This document shows, piece by piece, positions 35,671 to 44,875 of a stretch of 64,000 nucleotides of DNA. The position numbers and the translations under genes were made by a program. The DNA comes from Ailanthus altissimus. Lineage: Eukaryota; Streptophyta; Magnoliopsida; Sapindales; Simaroubaceae. The first letter of the stretch is position 1, and every line of letters starts with the position of its first letter. The notes under the pieces were generated by a model. That model saw only the letters and a list, made by a program, of their open reading frames with translations, was not told the DNA's origin and ran no database searches. The stretch is taken from contig OX327686.1 of assembly GCA_946807835.1 (NCBI GenBank), positions 16,988,001 to 17,052,000 on the forward strand. The letters are read 5' to 3'.

Positions 35671-35801
35671 CGAGAAAATTTTGTGAGCTAATACTTTTTT
35701 TTGGATCTTACATATTAAGGTCCTCATTAAGCTTTTTTGCCTGACGTCTTTGTGTTTTATAGGCTGAAAACTTTGAGCTTTGTTTGTTGAAATCCAGAAG
35801 A

Positions 35802-35818
35802 ATATATATATATATATA
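35802..35818. repeat. AT microsatellite
   Basis: (AT)8 run ending ACATAC. Confidence 0.9.
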
Positions 35819-36230
35819 CATACTAGATCTCTTACTAAGTTCACTTTTGACGATAAGGTTATTTGGCCTTCATTGTCATAGATGTGGATATTATTATTGA
35901 ATCTTGATACTAGATTGTACTGCAAAGATTCATTGCATTTTTCATCATGATCTTGTGATAGAAAATTTTGAGTCGCCGTTAATTTCAAAAACCAGTTGTC
36001 AATTCATATCTTCCTTTTCAATTTTTTTTTTCTTTTATAAATAGAGTTTAGTATTGATCTTAATTTTGAGTGTGATGTAAATAGAGTGCAAGCACACATA
36101 CATACCTTTAATATGTTTTTTTCTTTAAATTTCTTTCTATTATGGATGTTACGTAATACCAAAGAAATTGATGAATTGGTACTAATAATCAATTGTATAA
36201 CAAAATTATATTAGACAATATAAACCTTTC

Positions 36231-36275
36231 AATATATATACACACACATAGATAGATAGAGAGAGAGAGAGAGAA
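36231..36275. repeat. Compound microsatellite AT/AC/GATA/GA
   Basis: Consecutive runs of TA, CA, GATA and about nine GA units. Confidence 0.9.
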
Positions 36276-37054
36276 TCTAAAGAAAAGTATTGAATTTTAC
36301 TTCTAATACAGGGAAAGCGGGTGTAATTTTATTTAAGTGGTTAAAATTTTTTTTAATACAAAAAATTTGTAATTAAAATTCTGCTCACAATAATAGTAAT
36401 TACGAGTTTAATTATATTTGATATAATAAAAAAATAATTAATAAAAGAAGAAAAAAGTGTTAAAAAAGATAGAGACTATAGAGCTTTTGTACCAAATAGT
36501 ATGAACTAATGAGTATTAAGAGTAGACAACGAATGACATTAAACGGAAATCAAGTAGTTACAAAAATAAGAAAAAGCTTTTTTTTTAATGAACATATACT
36601 TTTTATCTACTATATATTGGACTAACGTATAGGTTTAATGACAATTTTAAATTAATGAACAAGTGTGTAAGATTAACGTATAGGTTTAATTCTTCTAAAA
36701 ATATATATATATATGTAGGTATAACTTCTCTTACAATTTTAGAGAACTTCATTTTTATTAATATCTAAAGGACATGACTCTTCAATGCTATTAATACAAA
36801 GTTTATATGTTAATTGATGTGTTATTGACCGGTGTCTACAATTTATTTAATAGTTATTGATTTTTTAAGTTTTATTAATATAGTATTTATATAATATTAA
36901 TTAATAATGAACATGTCATATGCTATGTAAGTATAGAAGAATTAGTTTATTTATCAACTTTTAGTTATTAGAATATATGACCAATCGATCTTTTACTCTT
37001 TTCCTTCTCATGTTAGGTGAAAGACCTAACAATCACTGTTTGTTATGTGTCAAG

Positions 37055-37586
37055 TGTTACGACCCGATTTCTCGAAATCGTGCGGCCTTAGACACTTGCT
37101 AGTGCTAAGCAGCCTACAAGACCCCAATTAACCAAAGAAAGAGATGAAGAAGAAGCACACCAAGTGTTTGAGAGAATGCTCTCGGATTTTATTACTAAAG
37201 AGAGATTACAAAGCTATACACTTACAAGCTAAGAGTATTTCTACAATTTGAAGGATGGATTCTCAAATGAGAACTCCACCTATTTATAGCTAAAGCTATA
37301 TACAATGGACGGCTAGGATTAACTCTAATCCAATGGTCCAAATCTAAAGAGGAGAATATGCTAAGGAATATTCTAAAAGATGCCAACTACCAAAAGTATA
37401 TCCAAAGGAATATGCCTTTTCTAGATTATTCTCCCACCTACCACATTAATGTGGCCTCAACCCAACTCCATGGGCCTTCTAGAAGCTCTAGCCCATTTAT
37501 CCAAAAATGGACTAAGACACCCCCTTGGTGGTCTTGTCGCGCGCCAAATACTCGAGTAATTGCTTGAGAATATTTGGGGCGTGACA
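37055..37586 (-). repeat. 3' LTR of the gag-protease chromovirus
   Basis: Plus strand runs TGTTACGACCCG ... GGGGCGTGACA; the minus strand opens TGTCACGCCCC. It is 532 bp, and the polypurine tract adjoins it at 37587. Confidence 0.9.
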
Positions 37587-37591
37587 TTCTC

Positions 37592-38060
37592 CCCCACCAA
37601 ATTCACGCGACGCCCTCGTCGCGTCTTCGCTGGAACTTGCGCACCCCGTTCTGCAAACTCTGGCTGTGCGCTCTCGTGTCCCAAGTGTGCTCTCCCATCC
37701 GGCAACCCTTTCCACTCGACAAAGTACTCAAGACTCGTCCTAAGTTGCTCCCCTTTGTCATGGTGTGTGGAAATCCTCAAAGGTTCCCGGTTGTGTGGCT
37801 CAAATTCTGCATCCCCCGTACCTCCACGGTACTGCTTCCAACAGCTTGCGGAATGCACTTGATGTCGCCACTGCCGCTGTCTCGAAGGTAACTCCACCTT
37901 ATGCGAGACGTTGCCAACTCTCTTGGCAATCAACCTTGGCCCCTCGTCCCCACGATCAAGGCCCTTGTGAAGTGGGCGTGCTGACTTGCGTTGTGGTGGA
38001 AGTATCGTCTCCATCACCAAGTCCCCCGCACTATGCTTGACACGCCGCTGCTTGTCTTCG
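37592..38060 (-). pseudogene. Integrase C-terminal domain and chromodomain remnant
   Basis: Minus strand from 38060: HSAGDLVMETILPPQRKSAR, PLHKGLDRGDEGPRLIAKRV and VGNVSHKVELPS (38040-37880; the GPY/F-type integrase tail). After a degraded stretch comes LEYFVEWKGLPDGRAHLGHE (about 37750-37690; chromodomain signature YxVxWKGxxxxxxTWE-like). Chromodomains target integration to marked chromatin. Here it has lost its start, follows a stop, and shifts frame near the end. The integrase core is absent. Confidence 0.8.
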
Positions 38061-38062
38061 AC

Positions 38063-40087
38063 TCACTCCTTGTGCGAAAACTGCACATCATGTGACACCT
38101 TGGACTTTTGGATGACACCCGCATCTAACAACTCCTCAAGCTGCCCCTGTAACTCTCCCATCTCCGATGGAGGCGTCAACCCCATAGTTGGAAGCGTAAT
38201 CTCAAGCTCCAACTTGCCCTCAATTACATCTCTTGAAGGCGGTTCTTCCGGTATGGCAGTAGGCTTGACCCCATTGTGCTCCCCGAGCACTTCTGCAACA
38301 ACCTTCGGTATTTCATCCTTGCCCCCATTTGCCGAATCATCCACACCCGTTGTTGAGGCTGAATGTAGCCCTCCTTTGCGCCCAGCATCTACCCTTAGTT
38401 GCATTGCGGAAAGGACCTTGGCGTTTGGCTTGGATCGCCCACCCTTGGGCATGTCTACCGTCGGTATCATTCGAGGCCCTCCTTCCAAAATACACATATA
38501 GTTGTGTTGAGGAAGTAACACCACATTGTACTGCCGTAAGAACTCCATACCTAGCACCACATCAAAATCATCGAGAGGTGCCACCGAGAGGTTTACCTCA
38601 CCGTGCCATTTGCCAATGTGAATTTCAACTCCACGAACCACCCCATCTAGCGGCTTGGCTCTTGCATTCACGAACTTGAGGTATCCCTCTCCTTTCTCCA
38701 CATAAAGGCCCAAGCGTTCCGCTTCCGCACACCTAATGAAGTTGTGCGTGGCCCCCGTATCAACCAACACTTGAGTCTTGATACAATTGACATAAGCTTC
38801 AATGTACATGAGCGCCGTCCCCGTTGGCGCGTCTGCACGCCGCTTGGCTTTGAGGGAATTGAACAGCTGCATGCAACCCATACGGCTCTGTTCGCCCTCG
38901 TATTTTGCCTCGTACATTGCATTGAAAGCCTTTTTCTTCGGACAGTCCTTCACCCAATGATCCCCATCGCAGAGAAAACAGTTAGACTTCGAACCATTAC
39001 CTCTATGGCCGTTGCGTTTCTGCTCCTTCCACTTGGGCGGTTTGCCTTTCTCCTCCTTGCTCTCCGGAGGCTGAAACTCCTTGGCTTCCCCACCCTTACT
39101 GTGATTGGGTTTTGAATTTCTGGACTTTCCCGAATCCCCCTTGCGGTAATCCATGAGCGTCTCCGCCATTGTAAGGGCGTCGGATATATTCTGCACTCCA
39201 CGCCGCTTCAACTCATTGGCTGCCCAGGATTGTAACCCATCCAGGAAATTGAACAACAAGTCCTCCTCGGTCATGTTGCGGATTTGCAGCATCAACAAAG
39301 AGTACTCCTCTACGTACTCCCCAATGGACTTCGTTTGTTTCAACTCCTTCAACCGCTTGCGAGCGTCGTGCGCCACATTCTCCGGATAGAATTGGCGTTT
39401 TAACTCCCGTTGCAATTCTTCCCATGTGTCTATGGTGCAGGTACCCTTGCGAATCTCCTCGCTTTTCCTACGCCACCACAGAATTGCATGATCGGAAAGG
39501 TATAAAGTTGCGGTACTTACCTTGTGTTCGTCCCGCACGCCCATAGCGCCGAAATACCTCTCCATTTGCCAAAAGAAGTTGTCAAGCTCCTTGGCATCCC
39601 GTCTGCCGCTAAACTCCTTCGGTTTAGGGGCCTCGACCCTTGGTGCAGCCACCGCAGTTTGAGTAGCTACGCCATTAGCGACCGCTCGCTTGCACAACAC
39701 CACATCGTCCTTGACACCTTCAAACCCCTTTCGTAGCTCTTCTACTTGGGCTTGAACTTTGTCCATGGTGTTGTAGACCTTCTCTTGAAAAGCCTTGATC
39801 CAGTCCCGTTGCTTGTCAGCATGCTCGTCAATGGAGCTTTCGATGAGGGAGCGCAGCTCGTCACCTTGAGTATCGAGGCCTACCTCGACATTCTGGACTT
39901 GCTCCTCCAACTCCCCAAGGCGATCTGTTGCCTTGCTCACAGCACCACCGAGCCTCATAACCATGTCTCCTAGATCATGGTTCGGATCAACGAACTTTTC
40001 TGGCGAAATACTCCCATATCTCCTAGCTTTGGGGTCTCTACCCTTCCCTTGAGTAATCCCCGATGTTCCAGCAACTTCCTTCACCAT
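38063..40087 (-). CDS. Gag-protease protein, intact 674-codon frame
   Basis: Uninterrupted from MVKEVAGTSG to a stop at 38063. Residues ~35-125 have heptad-like spacing (LGELEEQVQNVEVGL, VQAQVEELRKGFEGV), suggesting a coiled coil. Residues ~155-300 match a retrotransposon gag domain (LDNFFWQMERYF, AILWWRRKSEEI, YVEEYSLLMLQI). A zinc knuckle lies at C370, C373, H377 and C382 (CX2CX3HX4C). The protease motif LVDTGATHNF has its aspartate at 443, and DFDVVLGMEFL follows at ~508-518. Residues 644-663 are the first residues of an RT (ELQGQLEELLDAGVIQKSK), after which ~11 residues lead to the stop. It could form particles and process itself but needs RT and integrase from another element. The start ATG lies 13 bp from the primer site. 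Clade within chromoviruses is uncertain (Galadriel-like by recollection). Confidence 0.88.
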   Translation of the reverse strand: MVKEVAGTSGITQGKGRDPKARRYGSISPEKFVDPNHDLGDMVMRLGGAVSKATDRLGELEEQVQNVEVGLDTQGDELRSLIESSIDEHADKQRDWIKAFQEKVYNTMDKVQAQVEELRKGFEGVKDDVVLCKRAVANGVATQTAVAAPRVEAPKPKEFSGRRDAKELDNFFWQMERYFGAMGVRDEHKVSTATLYLSDHAILWWRRKSEEIRKGTCTIDTWEELQRELKRQFYPENVAHDARKRLKELKQTKSIGEYVEEYSLLMLQIRNMTEEDLLFNFLDGLQSWAANELKRRGVQNISDALTMAETLMDYRKGDSGKSRNSKPNHSKGGEAKEFQPPESKEEKGKPPKWKEQKRNGHRGNGSKSNCFLCDGDHWVKDCPKKKAFNAMYEAKYEGEQSRMGCMQLFNSLKAKRRADAPTGTALMYIEAYVNCIKTQVLVDTGATHNFIRCAEAERLGLYVEKGEGYLKFVNARAKPLDGVVRGVEIHIGKWHGEVNLSVAPLDDFDVVLGMEFLRQYNVVLLPQHNYMCILEGGPRMIPTVDMPKGGRSKPNAKVLSAMQLRVDAGRKGGLHSASTTGVDDSANGGKDEIPKVVAEVLGEHNGVKPTAIPEEPPSRDVIEGKLELEITLPTMGLTPPSEMGELQGQLEELLDAGVIQKSKVSHDVQFSHKE

Positions 40088-40100
40088 CTTCTTTGAACCC

Positions 40101-40112
40101 GCTCTGATACCA
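40101..40112 (-). other. Primer binding site of the gag-protease chromovirus
   Basis: Plus strand GCTCTGATACCA; the minus strand is the perfect initiator tRNA-Met complement TGGTATCAGAGC, two bases from the LTR. Confidence 0.92.
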
Positions 40113-40114
40113 CT

Positions 40115-40635
40115 TGTCGCGACCCGATTTCTCGAAACCGTGCGGCCTTAGACACTTGCTAGTGCTAAGCAGCCTACAAGACCCCAATTAACCAAAGAAA
40201 GAGATGAAGAAGAAGCACACCAAGTGTTTGAGAGAATGCTCTCGGATTTTATTACTAAAGAGAGATTACAAAGCTATACACTTACAAGCTAAGAGTATTT
40301 CTACAATTTGGAGGATGGATTTTCAAATGAGAACTCCACCTATTTATAGCTAAAGCTATATACAATGGACGGCTAGGATTAACTCTAATCCAAGGGTCCA
40401 AATCTAAAGAGGAGAATATGCTAAGGAATATTCTAAAAGATGCCAACTACCAAAAGTATATCCAAAGGAATATGCCTTTTCTAGATTATTCTCCCACCTA
40501 CCACATTAATGTGGCCTCAACCCAACTCCATGGACCTTCTAGAAACTCTAGCCCATTTATCCAAAAATGGACTAAGACACCCCCTTGATGGTCTTGTCAC
40601 GCGCCAAATACTCGAGTAATTGCTTGAGAATATTT
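40115..40635 (-). repeat. 5' LTR of the gag-protease chromovirus
   Basis: Matches 37055-37575 at about 98% by eye. It ends at GAGAATATTT without the final ~11 bases (GGGGCGTGACA) found in the other LTR. Confidence 0.88.
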
Positions 40636-42283
40636 CCAACAAAGAAAAGAAAAATTTCTTAGTTGTATTTCATGAAGTTTCTAGGTCTAATCTCAAAGAA
40701 AAATTGAATAAAATGAATGGACACAATCTATTTGGTAACTGATTCGTGCTCATTTGTTATAGCTTATGTAGCTATTTATGGTCTTTGCTAAGCAATGGCA
40801 AGTAGATGCATTTTAAATTTTATTCTGATATTTTTTGAAATATTTATTTTTAATTATTTAGTATGAATTCATGGTTCCACATGCATGGTGAAAGGTCTGA
40901 TATCTGATAGGTCTTGATACCTGCAAGATCTTAGGTCAAAGATTATCCTTTGAACGATAGTTTTTGTTAGTCCAATATTGATTTCCAACAAAATCTTTTG
41001 CTTAAGACCTGAAATGTAGTATATTTTGACATTTCTTGATAAGAAATTTCTATGAAAAGATACTCGAATTTCTGTAAAAGATTAGCAGTACGGTACAATT
41101 CTTTACAAATAATTTATGATTCTATTTATTCGTTAGAAGTATAATTGTTTGTTTGTCTGTGTTGCGTGAACATTAATATATCATACGTTAGGCCATAAGT
41201 ACAATAATATAGGCTAGGGCACAAATTGTTTGATTAAGTCTTATCATATATAAATGTATTCGCCCGTGTGCATGGCATGATATTGTTCTCTCGCTAAATT
41301 TTTCTCCTTGCATGCAACTTGCTTAATGATAATACAGTATCTAATTTGTACTTTTTTGAATGAATATTATACTTTTGTTTCTAAGACAATTCTTATTCAA
41401 TCGTTCGTCGGCATGTTGTTCAACAATTCGAACAAAATAAATCTAAAAAATTGATATAAATTCCTCACGTTTTCAACTGAAATCCAATCTATCAAAGTGA
41501 GTTTTCGATTTGGCTTTCACATGGTAGATATATGCGAATGTTATCTTATTGCGAGTAGTTATATGCGAATCACCTCACTGCTATTACTCAAAGCAATACA
41601 ATTGGAACTTGAAGTGGTTCAATGGGACATCATGGGCTGGGTAATTATGATCTCCAATTGACTTTGCCATAGACGTGTAGCCCTAGATACGTACAAACAA
41701 AATCTTATAAGCGAAGAAAATCTGGCAGATGTCTCCCCCTTAATTATCAATTCTCAATTCTCATTACACATCTATGAATCTCAAGTTGGAACACAATGCC
41801 CTGATTCATGAAAATTCTTCTAAACCCAAAAAGAAAATCCTATGGATCCTTTTGATGATGACCCCCATCGTATCCTAAAATAGGAAACGAATGATATTTT
41901 TATATTACATGTGGAAAAGGGGAAATCCGGTAGGATTCCAATTGACCCAACTTGACTATACTATTGACCATGAGCATATAATCGAACGGTCGAAATTCAT
42001 TAGATTTGGTCTTACAAAAGGACCCACTAGAATGTAACTACATGCCGATGCTACGATTCTCATGATTAATTCTGCAAAGACAAACACGCTAACCACGTAT
42101 TTAACTATTATGTCAATTCTTTAAATTCACGACTGTTTTAAGTCATGAAATGGATCCTAGTCTACGCTTCCAAATCTTTTAAAAATAGCCACCTTGACAA
42201 CCCACGACGTCGTTTTGCTCCTCTCTGTCACAACTCAACATTGCCATCCTGCTGGCTTTTGTGCTTTTTAGCTCTTTTCTCTT
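40636..42283. other. Upstream region of the CKX gene, no other gene seen
   Basis: About 1.65 kb of AT-rich DNA with no repeat family found elsewhere in the window and no convincing ORF. It probably contains the CKX promoter. Confidence 0.6.
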
Positions 42284-42291
42284 TATAAATA
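42284..42291 (+). promoter_or_regulatory. Putative TATA box of the CKX gene
   Basis: TATAAATA lies 116 bp before the start codon in a pyrimidine-rich setting, suiting a transcription start near 42315 and an ~85-base leader. Confidence 0.6.
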
Positions 42292-42399
42292 CATAAAATT
42301 CATTTTGCTGCTTTCTCCGCCACCACAGAAAACCAACTTCAGCTTTCTCCTTCATCTTTAAACTCTCATTTTACTATATCTTTGAATTTACTCACAAAA

Positions 42400-44796
42400 A
42401 TGGCCGAGAATTTTCCCGTCCCTTCATACATAATGATCGTATTAATTATCAGCCGTTTGATCTCAACCATAGGCATTTCAAAGCCATGGAGTGTCTTCCT
42501 CCCACATAAGCTCCTAGTCCTCGACATCGTAGCAAGGCTTCACTCAGATCCCGCTGCCATTAAATTAGCCTCTACCGATTACGGCAACATCGTTAAACAA
42601 AATCCTGCGGCAGTTCTTTTCCCATCATCGACAGAAGACATAGTTGCCTTAATAAAAGCTTCTTACGCTTCTTCTCTTCCTTTTACTATAGCGGCCAAAG
42701 GGCATGGCCACTCTGTCCGAGGACAGGCCATGGCTGAACTAGGAGTAGTAGCGGAAATGTTGTCTCTTAAGAAATATCGAAACGGGACGCGAGTTACAGT
42801 TCCGGGCAGCGTTTTGTCCAGATTTTATGCTGATGTTGGGGGCGAGCAGCTTTGGATCGATGTGTTAAATGCCACCCTGGAAATAGGACTTGCACCAGTT
42901 TCGTGGACCGACTATCTTTACCTAACAATTGGTGGGACACTTTCTAATGCCGGAATTAGTGGCCAAACGTTTCGATATGGTCCGCAGATCAGCAATGCTT
43001 ATGAATTGGATGTTATTACTGGTATGATTGATTAGTTTTTGCTTTTTTTCAAAATTTTCCTGCGGAATTTGTTTGCCATGAGATCATACAAGCTGGGTGT
43101 TTGTTGTTTTATAAATGCAACTAACTTTAACGTATTAATTAATTTTATCAGGGTCCCACGTTTAGGAAGCGTTAATAAAAAAAAGATCAGACTATGGTTG
43201 CAGCTAGATGTCTTTTCAGAATTTTTATATTAATATTAACGCTAGCAGCCATGAGATCTTTTCGGCTAGCTATTTGAAAGAATTTATAATGTAAAGCATC
43301 AGTTTTTTAAGCAATGCCAAATCTCACAAGATTTCTTCAGACTGTGTTATAGAGGTCTCAAGGGTCAGTTCCTTTTTTTTTTTGGTCTATTCTAGAAAAT
43401 GGATATAAATATATTTTATCTTCAAACAAAAAAATAGATAGGCGAGTAATCGTCTGTAATTTTTCATGCATGCAGTTAATTAGGGTTTACTTATGAGGCC
43501 TCTGTGTTCTGATTCAGGAAAAGGTGAGCTAATAACTTGCTCGGCATACAAGAACTCTGATCTGTTTTATGCAGTTCTAGGAGGATTAGGCCAGTTTGGG
43601 ATTATAACCAGAGCAAGAATTGTCCTAGAGCCTGCGCCAAAAAGGGTATTTAATTATATAAAACTCATTGTCTTATTCTTTTCTGATATTTATGCTCCCA
43701 ACAAGGAATAGCTTATTTACGGCCATTCTCATATTTGTTGGTATTAGGTTAAGTGGGTTCGAATGCTTTACAGTGACTTCTCCACTTTTAGCAGAGACCA
43801 TGAGCATTTGATTTCAGTGAATGGGAGACAAAACCAAGCGTTGGATTATTTAGAAGGTTCATTACTAATGAACCAGGGTTCTATTGACAACTGGAGATCC
43901 TCTATTTTCCCATCGTCTGATCATCCAAGAATAATTTCCCAGATAAAAAGATATGGCATCATTTACTGTCTTGAAGTGGCCAAATATTATGATGATTACA
44001 CCCAAAAATCCGTGGACAAGGTACATAATAATCATATTTACAGCAGGTTCCTCTGGAATTAAGCTAATTAGTTAAATAGACATGTAACAGCTTGGACGCT
44101 ATTTAAGGAACTGCAACTATTATTCAAAGGATTAAGCTTTCTTCCTGGATTCATGTTTGACAAAAATGTCTCCTATGTTGAATTTTTGGATAGAGTTCGA
44201 GGTGGAGAGCAGAAACTTCAGTCAGAAGGATTATGGGATGTTCCTCATCCATGGCTTAATCTCTTCTTACCAAAATCTCAAATCTCCGACTTCAACAAGG
44301 GTGTTTTCAGGGACATTGTTCTTAAACGAAACATCACCACATGACCTGTCCTTGTTTACCCGATGAACCGAAACAAGTAAGTTTTCTACAATAATAAAAA
44401 AAATAAATCACATTTTCTTGTTTAATATGCTTTATTTACTTAATTGAAAGAATTATTTCATTAATTATTATTACTATTTTTGTTTTTTTTTTCGAATGGC
44501 AGATGGGATGATAGGATGTCCGCAGTTATACCAGATGAAGATGTTTTCTACACAGTAGGATTTTTGCATTCAAGTGGATTTGAAAATTGGGAAGCCTTTG
44601 ATGATCAAAATAGAGAGATAATGAAGTTTTGTGAAATGCTGGCATTAAAATTAAGCAATATCTCCGTTATTACAGAACTAAGGAAGAGTGGATGAATTAT
44701 TTTGGCTCAAGATGGAAGATTTTTGCGGATAGGAAAGCCCAGTTTGATCCGAAAATGATTTTGTCCCCAGGACAGAGACTTTTCAATAGCATTTAA
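42400..44796 (+). pseudogene. CKX: Cytokinin dehydrogenase (CKX3-like), five exons, two disabling changes
   Basis: Cytokinin dehydrogenase (EC 1.5.99.12) removes the unsaturated N6 side chain of cytokinins using covalently bound FAD. Exons, all with GT...AG introns in correct phase, are 42400-43021, 43518-43645, 43748-44020, 44108-44376 and 44503-44796, giving ~528 codons, normal for the family. A hydrophobic N-terminus (YIMIVLIISRLIS) suggests secretion. GHGHS places the FAD-linked histidine at H104; WTDYL gives the catalytic Asp171; DYLEG gives Glu286. LGGLGQFGIITRARI, VPHPWLNLF and ILSPGQRLF are family hallmarks, and NQGSIDNWRS and NWEAFD point to the CKX3/CKX2/CKX4 side. The start at 42400 gives the normal N-terminus. 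Two faults: TGA at 44342-44344 (codon 420) where the family has Gly before PVLVYP, and one missing base after 44638 shifting the frame to a TGA at 44693. Everything else is intact, so loss is recent, or one or both are sequencing errors. Confidence 0.9.
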
Positions 44797-44875
44797 GGGG
44801 TAGATTAGGAGAGAATAATTTATATAGTGCTCTCTTTTGGTGGGTAGTATGAGTAGTGTATATATGGGCTTAGCA
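44797..44875 (+). other. CKX 3' flank before the hAT insertion
   Basis: The 79 bp after the stop, probably 3' UTR, end in the hAT target duplication GCTTAGCA (44868-44875). No clear AATAAA signal occurs here. Confidence 0.5.

Larger units (their letters stand above)
35488..37054. other. Unassigned AT-rich region, no recognisable gene
   Basis: About 1.6 kb between the CRM-like LTR and the gag-protease element. It holds an imperfect tandem repeat (35520-35670), microsatellites, and a 112-codon minus-strand ORF at 35650-35988 (MKLTATQNFLSQDHDEKCN...) that I do not recognise. No splice-consistent gene, LTR or TIR is evident. It may be old host DNA. Confidence 0.5.
37055..40635 (-). mobile_element. 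Non-autonomous chromovirus, gag-protease with chromodomain remnant
   Basis: Two LTRs (37055-37586 and 40115-40635) differ at about ten places in 520 bp, so this is the youngest retroelement here with two comparable LTRs. A tRNA-iMet primer site (plus strand GCTCTGATACCA, 40101-40112) and a polypurine tract (plus strand TTCTCCCCCACC, 37587-37598) set the minus orientation. Inside is one long intact gag-protease frame followed by only the integrase tail and chromodomain. RT, RNase H and the integrase core are missing. The internal region is clearly richer in G+C than its surroundings. The layout resembles terminal-repeat gag-only (TR-GAG-like) elements. Right-end bases of the upstream LTR are lost, so no target duplication can be shown. 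Confidence 0.88.

Noticed and set aside
37560..39973. Plus-strand and alternate-frame ORFs opposite the gag-protease gene
   Set aside because: Shadows of the intact 674-codon minus-strand frame, with no family resemblance.
43039..43233. ORF in CKX intron 1 as extra coding sequence
   Set aside because: GT at 43022 and AG at 43516 give the exact family join (VITG-KGE). The intronic ORF has no CKX similarity.
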